From the NCBI RefSeq assembly GCF_016802725.1, contig NC_052669.1, forward strand, positions 11,307,770 through 11,371,769: 64,000 nucleotides of DNA, read 5' to 3'. This DNA is from Solenopsis invicta. Taxonomy: Eukaryota; Arthropoda; Insecta; Hymenoptera; Formicidae. Below, one piece after another: positions 46,492-58,503 of the stretch; the stretch's first letter is position 1; the number at the start of each line of letters is the position of its first letter. The position numbers and the translations under genes are program-made. The notes under the pieces were generated by a model. That model was given only the letters and a program-made list of their open reading frames with translations, did not search any database and had not been told where the DNA came from.

Positions 46492-46717
46492 TCATTTTCT
46501 GCATTTACTTGAGCGCGTTGTGTCAGCGGTCTTTGAGGTTATCTCTCTTGTATTCTTGTCGCCTTCTTCTATAATTTGGTTCCAGTCGGCTTTTTCTTTA
46601 TCAGATTTTACCTTTATCATCTCTGCGATAATTGACTTGTCTTTTATGACATTTTTCGTCAATTTCTCCACTATTTTCTTAATAAGAGAGTCACCGGCTT
46701 GCGTGCCATGTAACCAC
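46492..46717 (-). pseudogene. Possible 5' part of the Jockey-like element
   Basis: A Lys/Glu/Ile-rich frame (VEKLTKNVIKDKSIIAEMIK) lies just upstream of ORF1 on the same strand. It may be 5' UTR or an extended ORF1 N-terminus. No domain is recognised. Confidence 0.3.
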
Positions 46718-47202
46718 TCGATGAGAACTGCCTGGTGATGATCTATGAACCCTGTGTGAACACATGTATATCGAGTCAATATATGTTATTGAAAAGATGA
46801 AACATATCATTAAAGCATATTATTTATGTAAACATGTATAAAATTATATTTTTTTACGATTACGATTTGAATGGCTAACTTTGCTGGAAATTTCCGGAAA
46901 AAATTCTTAAGAGATTCTCGATATTTTTTACTTTAAAAAACATTTTTATTTTATTTAATGTTAAGAAAACGTTAAACAGTTTTTTACAGTATTAAAATAA
47001 ATATTTTTTTTTTTCAAAAAATTGTTACATTAGCGAAAGCAACACATCGCGAGCAGACTTGAAAAATTTGTTAAATAAGATAAACTTTTAGAATGTTTAA
47101 ATGCAAACATACTTTGTATTTGCGACAAAAGACGCATGAAACATTATGCCTGCGCGTAATAGCGCGCTTCCCGATTAACATCCAAATCCGAATAACTCCA
47201 TA
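46718..47202. repeat. Copy of the 5S-associated dispersed repeat, without the 5S block
   Basis: 46718-46900 matches (GCCTGGTGATGATCTATGAA, CATGTATAAAATTATA) the interior of the long MITE. 46900-47010 matches the AACATTTTTATTTTATTTAA segment shared with 26718 and 23800. The join suggests recombined repeat pieces. Confidence 0.5.
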
Positions 47203-47477
47203 CAGCACAGAGAGATTGCAGAAACATTGCAGAATGATTTCATTGAAACATTGTAATATTGCATTTTGATTGCAAAACATTGCTGTAACATTGCTGGAAG
47301 ATTGCAGCAACATTAAGATGTCCGCTTTATGATATATTGCATTGAAACATCCCATTTTTCCAAAATATTCACATAAATATTATTACATCACATAATTTCA
47401 ATAAACAAAACAATATTTGTGTAACATTTTAAAAAACATTTTTTGCAAAAGAAATCTCGGGAATATTTTTTCGGAAA

Positions 47478-47525
47478 TTTCCAAGCGGTCACCCATCCAA
47501 GTCGCGACTCCGGTGAACGTTGCTT
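47478..47525 (-). ncRNA. 5S rRNA internal-promoter-like segment
   Basis: The minus strand runs from AAGCAACGTTCACCGGAGTC to CTTGGATGGGTGACCGCTTG. Same 48-nt length as the other good copies. Confidence 0.55.
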
Positions 47526-47594
47526 GACCTCCGTGATCGCTGCGAACTGATTCCTCATGATGACCTGTGAACACTTTATGCTGATGTGTATATA

Positions 47595-48522
47595 CAGGGT
47601 TGGGCAGAGGAACCTGACACATTTTAATAACCACTTGCGCGGCCGCTATTAATCGGAAGAGGTTGAAACTCCGGGAGAATAAACTAGACACTTGAAGGTT
47701 TTTTTTTGTTTATTTACCAAAAATTATATCGGCTAAATGATGGCCGTTACAAGCAATACAATTTTCGAGGCGTTTTTCGAAATTATCATACACTTTTTTC
47801 AACATCGCTGGCTTTATTTCTGCAATTTCTCTCCGAATATTGTCTCTCAGCTGGTCCAAGGTTCGAGGTTTGTTAGCGTAGACACGTTGCTTTAAATAGC
47901 CCCACAAAAAGAAGTCGCACACTGAGAGATCGGGCGAACGTGGTGGCCATGGAAACTCAGTGTTGCGAGACAGCAGACGGGTGCCGAATTCTTCGCGTAG
48001 GTTATTTCAATTCCTGGGTTATGAGAATTTTGTAGGGATGAAAATTCATCGCTTTCAACATTCTGCTAAACGATCGACGAGACATTCCGAGAGCTTGAGC
48101 ATGTTTACCGGCAGAACGGCGTGGACTTCGTTGCAAAGAGGTGCGAACGCGTGTCTCATTTTCAGGGGTTCTTACCGTTCTTGGTTACCCTGGAGGCTTT
48201 TGTTTCGTGGCTGTGGCTGTTTGTCGGAAGTTTTTGACCCACAGATTCACAGAATTACGAGAGGGAACCGGATCTCGTGGACGAAGAGAATATTCAATAC
48301 GAAAATCGCGAATTGCTTGAACGTAGGACTGAGTTATGAAAAAACGCTCGCAAACGAACGCGCGTTGTTGCGGCGGCCACTTCTCCATACTGGAACTGTA
48401 CTGATATGTAAACATAAACCTTCAACCATCTATTTTTCGCTTCCGGAGTTACAGCGCCCTCTTTTCACTTGAAGGGGAATAACGATTTTTTAAAATGTGT
48501 CAGGTTTTTCTGCCCAACCCTG
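47595..48522 (-). mobile_element. Deleted mariner/Tc1-type element
   Basis: Terminal inverted repeats are CAGGGTTGGGCAGAGGAACC at left and the reverse complement of TTTTTCTGCCCAACCCTG at right, with TA duplicated at 47593-47594 and 48523-48524. The comparison copy at 44960-44990 shows the empty TATA site. The 928-bp body keeps both ends of a transposase gene but lacks the middle. Confidence 0.85.
47710..48415 (-). pseudogene. mariner-type transposase with internal deletion
   Basis: The N-terminus (48415-48185) is the DUF4817-like helix-turn-helix common in insect transposases (KWPPQQRAFVCERFFITQSY). A second DNA-binding piece around 48060 reads LKAMNFHPYKI. Then a frameshift and deletion lead to the end of the catalytic domain with WPPRSPDLSVCDFFLWG, containing the third catalytic Asp, and the C-terminus to 47710. 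The first two catalytic Asp residues are missing, so it is inactive. Confidence 0.8.
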
Positions 48523-48836
48523 TATAACTGGTAGATCACGTCAATATACGTTATCAAAAAAATGAAATATGTATAATTAAAGCACAATATTTATATAAAC
48601 AAATATAAAATTATAGTTTTTTGTACTAATTTTGCAAATGCAGAATAGCATCTGGAATAACTTTTCTGTTATTTGTTTAAATAAGAATGCAATTAAAAAA
48701 TATATATCAATATAATACAATAATTAAATTAAATATAAAAAAATTTTTATTAAAAGAACAATTAAAAAATATTGTTTGTTCATTGAGATGTAGATAAAGG
48801 TTTCTTTATATATAGACCTATTTTGTCTATTAATAT

Positions 48837-49043
48837 TGTTACGTTCTCATGTACGAGAGATAACCAAGGATGTGAATGGAATCAAATGAGATACTCTTAC
48901 TTGAGAAATACACTCTGAGATATATTCTGAAGTATATTCTACAACGTGCTTGCTGGTCTGTTGCTAACTGTCTGTCTTTACGTTACTCTTTGTCGTGCGT
49001 TGCGTCATTGTCGTTAAATGGCGTGCGTGTCGCGGTGTCAACA
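48837..49043 (-). repeat. Gypsy 3' LTR (207 bp)
   Basis: A TG...CA-bounded repeat, about 90% similar by eye to the other LTR, with a few short length differences. Confidence 0.9.
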
Positions 49044-49123
49044 CCTCCCCTGCTTGAAGTTGATTTGGATACGGGAAAAATTACATAGTTCCTGTAACGT
49101 TTCGGTGGTCGTCGAATTTGCGA

Positions 49124-52100
49124 TTAGGTTCTCCGTGGTGGCCCTCGCATGTCTGTAGTCTTACCGGTGTTGGTTGTTGGAAGCAATGGTGTCTGAACTT
49201 CCACTGTTGGAGTTGGTACAGGTGTCTCCACTGGGGGTGCCCCTACTGGAAGTGGAGCAGTTGGAACCTGGAGTTCAATCTCCTTGCATAGAAGATCGAA
49301 TAGATGTTGGCCAATGGTTTGCTTATTTTTAGTTTTGACATTGGCTCTGGCGCGCATTTGGTTCAAATGCACCCTGTGTATTTTGCCGTCGGATGTACGT
49401 ACATTATACATCACCCAGCCTCTGGCTTTGATGACGGTCGCTGGGATCCATTTCCATTTGCTCACAGAGTATGACTTGATGTGAATATGTTCCTCCGGTT
49501 TGTATTTTCTGTGTTGCTTTCCATGTCTTTTGTTGTACCAAGCTTGAGCTTTGCTACTAGTCACGGATTTTGATGGTGTCTGATTGCTTAGTGGTTTTAA
49601 TAAACTTAGAGTTGTTCTAAGATTCCGTCCGTACATTAGTTTGGCTGGGGATTTTCCTTCTTGAGCACTGCGATTTGGTGTGATACGGTAGTTAGCAAAG
49701 AACATCAGAATTTGTTTTCTGTTAATTGTTTCTTTCCCTGCTTTCTTTACGTATCGTTTAAATGTGTCTACAAACCTTTCTACTAGCCCGTTTGATTGTG
49801 GATGAAACGGTGCTGTTCGAACATGTTGAATGCCATGTATCTCACAAAATTTCTTACTGCCCGTAAACTGCGTTCCATTATCGCTAACGATAGTTTCAGG
49901 AAGTCCGTGACGTGCAAATAAATCTTCGAGTGTCGAAATTACAAAATCAGCGGTTGGACTTTGTGTATCAGTGATTTCAAGTCATTTGCTATATGCGTTC
50001 ACTACGAGAAGGTAGTAGGTATTGTTCATTAGACCTGCGAAGTTGATGTGGATTCTGCTCCACGGCCCTGGCGGCATTGGCCATGATGCCAATGGGACTC
50101 TAGTTAGAATTTTAGCAACTTCAGCGCAATGTTCACATTCAGGAACAAATCGTTGTATCTCGTGATCGATGTTTAGTCAGTAAACGAAACTTCGCGCGAT
50201 TAATTTCATGCGCTCCATTCCTGGGTGTGCTTTGTGAAGTCATTCCAGTACTCGTGTTCTGAATTGTTTTGGAATGATTAGGCGGTTGTTCCAGATTAGA
50301 CATCCGTCGATTATTGATAATGCTTCTCTTCGTTTGTAATACTCAGAGAACTCACGACTGGTTTCGTTGAAATTTTCCTACCATCCTTCACGAATGCTTT
50401 TCATGACTGACTTCAGAGTTTTATTTTTTGCTTTAACGTGCTTTACCATTTTGAATGTGAGTGGCAAAGTATCTAATGTCTGATGCAAGATTTGTTTGAT
50501 TGATGAGTCCAGTTTTATTGTAGCGATGATGCTGTTTTCATCTATAGTACTTTGGCCTGTCAGTCTGGACAATACGTCAGCGTGCCCAAATTCCGTTGTT
50601 TTGACATACTCAATGTTGAAGTCATAAGCTTTAAGTGTTAAAGCCCAGCGTTGAAGTCTGTTAGCTGTGTTGACTGGTATGCCCTTGCGTGAACCAAAAA
50701 TGGCTAAAAGAGGTTTATGATCTGTTTGCAAAGTAAATTTTTGCCCGAAGATCATCCGGTGGAATTTTGTGACTGCAAAAATCAAAGCGAGACCCTCTTT
50801 CTTACTATTAGCTGTATGATTTCTCGGTTGTGGTTAGTGTGCGTGATGCATGATACACGGGTTTGATTACTTCATTAGAAAAGCGATGTAGAATACATGC
50901 TCCTATGCCCGTGTTTGAAGCGTCACCTGCCACGATTATTTTCTGACTTGGATCACAATGTGTTAGCATGAGATCTGACTGAAGAATGTTTTTGAACTTG
51001 TCAAATGACTGTTAACATTCTCTGGACCAGTTCCATTTAGAATTTGTCTTCAGAAGCTCATCCAGTGGTTTTCGCCACTTGTGCATGTCCTTGATAAATT
51101 TACCATAGTAATTTACCGCACCGAGATACGAGCAAAGTGTAGGTGTATCATGTGGAATCGACATGTTTGCGATTGCTTTTGTTCTTTCTGGATCTGGACA
51201 AATTCTTTGTTCATCGATGATTTGACCCAGATATTTGATCTGTTTTATATAAAATTGGCATTTCTGTGGTTTGAGACGAAATCCGTATTCTCGAACTCGC
51301 TGCAGAAGATTTCGCAAATTTTGATCGTGTTCTTCTTCATTTTCACCAGTTACCACAATATCATCGATGTATGCTGCGGTGCTTGACAATCCTGCAGTCA
51401 TGGCATTCATAATCTGTTGAAAATTAGCAGGGGCTGTTTTTATTCTAAATGATAATCAATTGTACACAAATAAGCCTTGATGTGTATTAATCGTTAAATA
51501 CTGCCTTGAATCCTTCTCGCCTTCAATCTGCAGAAAAGCGTCTGAAAAATCGATTTTGCTAAATATCTTTTTGTTTGGCAATTTTGCAAAGATATTCTCT
51601 GGCGTCGGCAATGGATATTGATACGGTTCCAATGCTTGATTGAGTCCTGTTGAGAAATCACTGCATATGCGAATATCGCCGTTTGATTTTCGTGTCACTA
51701 CGATGGGTGCTGCCCAGTCTGAATACTCGACTGGTGATATGATACCCAATTTTTGAAGGCGGTCCAGTTCCTGATCAACCGTCGGAACTGCGGCATATGC
51801 GACTGGACGCTTTGCTCTAAATGCTGGCTTGGCTTCTGGTTTGAGATGCAGATTGATTTTTGTCTTGGTGCAATGACCCACAATCACTGAATACATCAGA
51901 AAATTCTGATTGAATTTCCTTGATTCTGTTGTAAGATTTTATGGTTGTACACACTGCGTTGATAGGTACTTCTCCAAGGCCAAGCTTGTTGAACCAATCT
52001 GTACTTAGAACATTCAGACTTTGAACATGTGTGATGAAAACCTTACCTGAATTAATGTGATTTTTGCATTGAATGGTGCAACTAAATTCGCTTAATAACT

Positions 52101-52260
52101 GTAACGGATTCCCGTTTGCTGTGCGAGCGTTTTGTGTTGTAGGTAGGTATGCTGGTTGATGCAGTTTTCTCCATGTAGACTCGGATATGATTGTAATGTC
52201 TGATGCAGTATCTAGCTGTAATTTGATTGGAATCTCGTTGATTTTACCATTACGTGCTTT
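49124..52260 (-). pseudogene. Gypsy pol: protease, RT, RNase H, integrase (broken)
   Basis: On the minus strand, the protease has LQLDTASDITIIS in a frame shifted from Gag. The reverse transcriptase (51896-51012) has ICSDFSTGLN, KIDFSDAFLQ and AYIDDIVVTG, with a stop between palm halves at about 51456. RNase H (50785-50378) has LQTDHKPLLAIF and ADVLSR. Integrase shows a CEHC zinc pair (about 50140), VSDNGTQFTG, and HPQSNGLVERF. Its first catalytic Asp position reads IHINFAG, an Asn where the family has Asp. A chromodomain-free C-terminus follows to 49124. The layout resembles insect K02A2.6-type Gypsy elements. Confidence 0.88.
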
Positions 52261-52261
52261 C

Positions 52262-52823
52262 TACGATTTCCGCTAGTAATCTGCTTGACTTGAGATGACT
52301 GGCTTTCCTTTGTAGGTTTAGGAGTCTTGCAGTAACCTTTTTTGTGTCTTTGTTGACCACATTGTTTGCATTTATGAGTTTTGAATCCACAGTTACGTGA
52401 GTAATGCATAGCGCCACAAAATCAACATGGTGTTTTTGGTTTCTTAGATGGGTCAGCATCGTTGGTTTTATTTTGTGACTTTTTGGAATGAGTTTGTTGA
52501 ATTCGCTGCTGTTGTTTCCCCTTTTTGTGTGAGACTGCGCAGACTGACATGGAATTTTGCGTACTTGAAGTGCTTACCATAGCAATGTCCTGTTTGAGAT
52601 TTACAAGACGTTGTATTTCCGTAATTAAATCATGCAGCGTGATATTTTGTTTGTCAGGACGCTCCAGTAGTGAAAGAAGTTTTGTTCGGATTTCCGTTTC
52701 TGTATTTAGTCCACTTACGAACATGAGACATTTGAATTGATCGGCTGTGATTTTGGCGCCTTCACATTGCTTGTTTACACGGGCTGCGTATGCTCTGAAA
52801 TCCTCATTAGATTGTTTAGACAA
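52262..52823 (-). pseudogene. Gypsy gag with zinc knuckles
   Basis: Capsid-like C-terminal sequence (DFRAYAARVNKQCEGAKITA; FVSGLNTETEIRTKLLSLLE) is followed by a basic linker. A first zinc knuckle has one Trp codon turned to TGA at about 52422 and otherwise reads FCGAMHYSRNC. A second follows, CKQCGQQRHKKGYC. The N-terminal third is short or eroded. Confidence 0.8.
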
Positions 52824-53038
52824 AGTTATGCAGTGTTGCCTGGCGGAAGTTGCCTTGCCATATGCTTGAAAAATTGTTGTAACTGCAAAAACTGTTGCTG
52901 AAGCAATGTGGATTGCTCTTGCTGTGACTTGATGAATTGTTCTAGCAGTTTTGAGACATCCATTGTTAACCTTTTAGGTTAGGTTAATTTCGTGTTGATT
53001 AAGAATTCAAAGTTATCTCCAAATCCTCGTCGCCAAAT

Positions 53039-53235
53039 TGTTACGTTCTCATGTACGAGGGATAACCAAGTGAATGGAATCAAATGAGATACTCTTACTT
53101 GAGAAATACACTCTGAAATATATTCTGAAGTATATTTTACAACATGCTTGCTTGTCTGTTGCTAATTGTCTGTCTTTACTTTTTGTTGTGCGTCGCGTCA
53201 TTGTCGTTAGATGCGTGCGTGTCGCGGCGTCAACA
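53039..53235 (-). repeat. Gypsy 5' LTR (197 bp)
   Basis: Matches the LTR at 48837-49043. Visible divergence between the two shows the insertion is not recent. Confidence 0.9.
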
Positions 53236-53276
53236 GATATGAATATTCATGTTTCTCAACAATACTCTGATGCACA

Positions 53277-53424
53277 CAGCACCACGGGACCGCATGCCTT
53301 TTCTAGACATCTTAAAGTCAACATTTGTAGTCTACAGACGTCTATGCACAGTCGATTTGCAGTCAACTCTAAAAACCTGACATGGATGAGTCGATTTACA
53401 GTCGACATATAGACGGTTGTGCTG
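53277..53424. mobile_element. Small MITE with CAGCACCACGG ends
   Basis: The left end CAGCACCACGG and right end CCGTTGTGCTG-like (ACGGTTGTGCTG) are imperfect inverted repeats, 148 bp apart. GTCGATTTACAGTCGAC-type palindromic motifs are inside. It is part of the block inserted in MITE copy 2. Confidence 0.4.
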
Positions 53425-53557
53425 TTAGAGAATGTAGAGATTCAGCGGAAAATTTAGTAAGTCGTCGCCCGACCTTAGTTTGCTAAATGCGTATGAATAA
53501 TTATGGATGAGTTTAATTAATATAATAAAGAGAGATATTTTGACCGTTGCTGTATCC

Positions 53558-54079
53558 ATACAAATTGAACAAGAATGCCTTTTACGGTCGCAGTTAGGTC
53601 TTCGTGCTTGTATTGTTTGTGTGATTTTATATACTTTCCTTAAGTTTAATGAACTGCGCACCGAATTAATTTTTAATCATAACACAATTTTAAATTGAAC
53701 AAGATTAAGTAATGTCACGTATTATTAAATATTAACTCTTTTCTCCTCTGAAAAAACTGTAAAGAAATTATTGCGAAAAATATCACCTCAGCCAGGATTT
53801 GAACTTGGGATCTCCCGAATCTCCGGATGTCTTAGCCAACCCGATTACTGAGGCTGTGATGATATTTCTCCCCATAATCAGCATTTCTCGCAATTTTCAG
53901 GGGGGAAAAGTGTTAATATTTGATAATACGTGATATTACTTAGTTCAATTTAGAATTGTGTTATGACTGAAAATTAATTCAGCGCGCAGTTCATTGAACT
54001 TGAAGAAAGTATATAAAATCACACAAACAATACAAGCACGAAGATCTAACTGTAGAAGGCATTCTTGTTCAATTTGTAT
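53558..54079. mobile_element. Foldback with 170-bp arms around a tRNA-like core
   Basis: The left arm from ATACAAATTGAACAAGAATG and the right arm ending CATTCTTGTTCAATTTGTAT are reverse complements over about 170 bp. The spacer of about 180 bp holds the tRNA-like segment at 53787-53856. No coding. Confidence 0.75.
53787..53856 (-). repeat. tRNA-like segment of a dispersed repeat
   Basis: On the minus strand, GGGTTGGCTAAGACATCC (A-box-like) precedes AAGTTCAAATCCTGG (B-box-like, near-consensus). It is a relative of the segment at 8771-8838, with shared downstream ATATTTTTC-CAA. It lacks a proper acceptor stem. Confidence 0.6.
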
Positions 54080-54295
54080 TAAATTAATATTATACGTTAA
54101 TATTCTGCTTTAGCTCTCTATGGCCATTACTTTATTAAAAAATTATGATATTGTAGTGTTTTTGGAACATTACTGGCATATGCCATGAGATATTGCAGGC
54201 ATATTATTAATTTATGTTTCTGCATTGTCTCCGTAATATTGCCTTGCAATCTGCAACATTGCAACATTGCTGCAATTTTGCTGCAATTTGCTGTA

Positions 54296-56239
54296 TGGGA
54301 TAATATTTTGTTTCATGTTGAAAAGTACATGCGGATGATGAAGCGTTCCTACCTTTCTTATAGAAGAGTAGGACCTAAAAGATATAATCTACATTGTGTG
54401 ATTGAACACGTTGATATTAATAATGTTTTAATTAACCAGATTACTATTTCGGATTTGAACTAAATTTTATTTGCGTTAGATTATATCTTTCAGAACTTCT
54501 GTAAAGACAGTGGAAAATCGTCCATAGTCTGCCTATATTTTGCAACACAAAAGACGAGAGTACATGATTTTTTTCTTCTTTGATTGGTTTATTGTATCAT
54601 CATAACTTAGTAACGACTGCATTATATATTTCGCATAAGAGATTAGATTTTTAAACTAAAGGCCACCCATAAAGCATCAAAATTTTTTAGAGATGTTCAA
54701 ATATTCTAACAAAAAATATGAAACGTTTCAAAAACGTAATATTTTAGAAAAGTTTTGAAATATGTTTGCAACAAAAATACATTTTCAGATAAGGTAAATG
54801 TTCCAATTAGTGACGTAATAACGTTATTGTAATAATAAATTAATAAATTAATAATGTACATCTTAAATAAAGTATGCAAAATTGATTTTGTTTAGAAGCT
54901 TGAACATTTGAGATTCTAATTGTGTTGTCTTTTTTTGTTTATAGGCAGATTTTAATTTGTATATAATAGTTGCTGAAAAGTAGCTGAAGTACCATTTACA
55001 AGTGACATGTCAGTTTGGTTCTGTCCCAATTTGTAACATATGCATGCTTCTATTACTGACAGGCGACGAACATATGAACGTCTCTATTACTGACAGGAGG
55101 TTAATATACGACTGTTCCTACTGCTGACAGAAGCTATATATTAACTTTCTTATTACTGATTACATATTACTGCTTTTATAAGAAATATTAAACCTTTTAT
55201 AAGAAAAATTAAACATTATACCGTTTTGTATTTAACAAAATTTATTTAGAAGAAACATCTGATTATCTCTGTACCGTTCTATTTATTATATTTATTGTGT
55301 TTTATTAATTCCGACTTAATGACGTCTTTCTTTATATTTATTAAAAAAAATCTATGTTAATTTATTACGATGTAACGTCAACTTACAAAATGGCTCGAAT
55401 TGACAGTGCTGGTAAATTGTTTAAATTTTTATTTTTAACTTCCGAGAATTTATGTTCACTGTCCACCACAGATTACGACATGATCGATCATATATCTGTA
55501 GATCACCATCTTGGTGATCAACATTGATGGATCATTATTTGAAAATTTGCTTAGAATTTTTGAACACATAGAAGCACCTACACAGCGTGTCAATTTCTTG
55601 CTCTCGAGTCGGATACAACTTATGCTAAATATGAGATGTCTTTCTTTCGTTCAATGCGACCACTACGTTACATAATTATTAGCATATATGATTTTGTTAA
55701 TTTATAATTATCGTTGAGAATGACTTCAAGGAAAGTCAAAACGCGTTCGATCGATTAATGTATACATTTCGATGTACTAAATCTTAAATATATTGTACAT
55801 TTTATCATTGACGCACCAATTACCGCGTTTGACTCGCATTTTTTACGTTTTATTTTCTAAAATTTATTTATTTATTTATTATACGTTTAAAACTTATATT
55901 TATTTTTGCCCAATCTATTAAACATACGTATATAACATTTTAATTTTTATTTTTCTGTTTCTTCTAAAACTTTTGTAGTACTTTTTTTATTTTTCAAGGT
56001 TTTTTTCTTTTTTATTCCTCTTCATTTTTTTTATTTTTTTTCCAAAATTTGTTTTAATCTTGCTATTTCTCTTTTTATTATGTTTTCCTATTTTTCTGCA
56101 ATTCTTTTTAATTTTTTCTTTTGTTTTCCTTTTTTCCATAATTTTTTTCTGACGTTCCTCTTTTCTTTCTTTAATTTCTATTCTTTTCTTATTTTTTTCT
56201 ATGTATACAGTACTATGTATACAGTTTACTTCAAAAATA
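54296..56239. other. AT-rich non-coding DNA
   Basis: Holds a tandem array at 55040-55165 and a decayed hammerhead-like motif at 55714-55745 in a Penelope-tail-like context (GACGCACCAATTACCGCGTT resembles 14543-14565). No gene is recognised. Confidence 0.4.
55040..55165. repeat. Short imperfect tandem array
   Basis: Three to four units of about 33-36 bp centred on TCTATTACTGACAGG and variants (TCCTACTGCTGACAGAAG). Confidence 0.6.
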
Positions 56240-56501
56240 CTATGTTGAAGAACGAAGAGACATGCACAACTTTTGCATAGTAAGGGAATATTTTTATATG
56301 ATAAAAGTTGTAGCGTTTTTTCTAATGAATACAATAATGTATGATATATCAAAATTATTTTACAAATTATAGAAGTTATGTCGGTTTAAAGTTTTGCGGG
56401 TGACTAATACCATTTCAGTTTTGCCTCTGCGGTGTGGCTAACTTCCGACTACTGTTTTGGCGATTGACGTGTAACATGTTGATATCTGATTATAATATTT
56501 G

Positions 56502-57536
56502 CAGGGTTGGGAACGTTACCTTAAAAAAATAACGCGTTACCGTTATCGTTACTGTTTGTAAAAAGTAACTCGTTACCGTTACCGTTACTAACTTAAAAAG
56601 GTAACGCGTTACCGTTACTGTTGCTTGGAAAGTAACGATTCGTTACTTTTTCGTTACTTTTTGGTGATGTTAAAATAGGGATTTTTTAACGTCAAAAAAA
56701 TCTATTCAATACGTGATAAAAAAAACATTTCATGTTTTTTTGTTTTACAAAATCCGCACAGAAGGACATAAATACCTTCTTATGTCTTTTCATGCTTTTA
56801 CCTCATTTTTTTTTATGTTGTTTTCAATACACGTGCAACTTCAGATGTTAAAACATTTATGGCCGGTATTCATAGTAGATTCTTATTTTGAGATCATCTT
56901 ATGTAATGTCTTAAGATGCTGATACGTCTCTCTGATTGATTAATGGCATCATAAAATGATACTTAAGACGATCTTAAATATAAGAGTGGACTATGAATAT
57001 CATATGTACCATATGTCTCCGTGTATACATTCAAGAATATGATTTTATCACTGAATATAAATCCGACCGCAATTGCAATTCGTAATCATATACCATATCA
57101 AATGATTATGAGTAATAATTAAACATAATTGATCAATATAAAAAGTCTACGTTAATTAATGGGGCGAGTGCTGCCAACCATTTCTCCCACGCTGCGCGCG
57201 GGCTGCAAATAGTGCCCGTACTGATACCGCTGGCGCGCTGTATGAACGAACGTACTTGTTTAATTTGGTAACTATTAATTATAGGCCAAATTCTGTAAAG
57301 CGCATGTTGGTTACCGAATGTAAAACGAACATAAAATGACGCATCATACGTTTTATGAAACATAGATACTGCCAGCTAAAGTAACGAAAGATAACGGCTG
57401 AATTCCGTTACCGTTATTGTAAAAATGTAACGACATTACGTTACCGTTACAGACATAAAAAAGTAACGCTCGTTACCATAAAAAAGTAACGAAAACGGTA
57501 AAGGTGTTACAAGTAACGCGTTACTTCCCAACCCTG
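56502..57536. mobile_element. hAT-type non-autonomous element
   Basis: Ends are CAGGGTTGGGAACG and TTCCCAACCCTG, with a perfect 8-bp target duplication AATATTTG (56494-56501 and 57537-57544), diagnostic of hAT. Both ends carry arrays of GTAACGCGTTACCGTTAC-type repeats, a known pattern in hAT elements. A GGCCGGTATTCATA-type MITE sits inside. There is no transposase. Confidence 0.9.
56861..57005. mobile_element. GGCCGGTATTCATA MITE, second copy
   Basis: It starts GGCCGGTATTCATAGTAGAT and shares TTAAGACGATCTTAAATATAAG with the copy at 37317-37449. The right terminus is eroded (TATGAATATCATAT). Confidence 0.7.
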
Positions 57537-58317
57537 AATATTTGGTGTAATAATTTTATAAACCTGTAGATTTTCGTATTCTTATTACTTACATTTTACG
57601 TACACGCACCGGCATAAATGGTGTCTCTCCGCGCTGACGCTCGGCTGCCGTACACACGCGAGCTACGCGAGGCGCGCACGTACGTGTTTCGTGGCAGCGC
57701 AGCGGAGGTCGGGGTGCCGGCAGAAAGTAGTGGGGGGCGTTTCGATACCGCATCTTCCTCGCTCGACAATGGATCGAGAGAGAAGACACGGAATCGCGGC
57801 GCTCGAGAAACTGACAGAAATGGTATCCCTTGCGCCTATACGGCTGGTATACGAGATACCGCGGTTCGTCGCGCGCTGTTGTAATTTTTAATTGCATAAA
57901 GAAATTTACTCGGATACGAATATTTGTTTGAAAAATAATGTAAGTAGAATTACGATTTTTAATAATAAATTAAAATTATGTCATCACGGCAATACAGCAC
58001 TTATACGAAGAAAAAAATTTTCTTCATCTAAGCAAATTATGTTAGTTTAAGATTATAAATTCTTCCAAGAAGATTTTATATTGTTGCTTATATATGAAAC
58101 AATGAATTGTTGAATTGACATTTAATTTTTTTCTGTACAATAATAAATTAAAATTATGTCATCACGGCAATATATTTTAGCTTCAATTTGTAGGACTATT
58201 ACTTTACGTAGAGACATAATTTTAATTAATTAATGAATGTAAATCTCTTTACTTACTTATTAAAATAATCTGTATTAGAAAATAATTTTAATTCGGTTAA
58301 TTTATAGATATGTTAAC

Positions 58318-58503
58318 ATTATCGGGCAAGCCAGTTTACTTTGTAATTGAGGTAAAACAATACTCGGAGAAGTGACAGACTTCTTTATATTTTGACGTTA
58401 CAAATTACTGTACAAAATTTAAGAAAAATCAGACGTTCATTTGGCTCCTCTCTCAGAGTATTGTTTTACGCCAATTACAAAGTAAACTAGCTTGCCCGAT
58501 AAT
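58318..58503. repeat. Small foldback in the palindrome centre
   Basis: 46-bp arms starting ATTATCGGGCAAGC and continuing through AGTTTACTTTGTAATTG to AAACAATACTC, with a spacer of about 95 bp. Confidence 0.75.

Larger units (their letters stand above)
48837..53235 (-). mobile_element. Ty3/Gypsy LTR retrotransposon, full-length but decayed
   Basis: It is bounded by LTRs (48837-49043 and 53039-53235). The flanks AATAT and GATAT match in four of five bases; the uninterrupted MITE copy 1 reads GATAT there, so this is a target duplication with one later change. A primer-binding-like TTTGGCGACGAGG follows the 5' LTR at about 53037 on the minus strand. A purine tract (CAGGGGAGG) precedes the 3' LTR at 49044-49052. 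Gag and pol are present in the usual Gypsy order with several breaks. Confidence 0.9.
47203..54293. mobile_element. CAGCAC-family long MITE, copy 2, with nested insertions
   Basis: It is bounded by TA/CAGCACAGAGAGATTGCAG (47201) and TTTGCTG/TA (54294). Its own sequence, in reverse orientation to copy 1, is found at 47203-47594, 48523-48836 and about 54126-54293. Inserted are a mariner-like element, a Gypsy element and a block at about 53248-54125 with a MITE and a foldback. Copy 1 supplies the uninterrupted reference for each junction. Confidence 0.8.
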
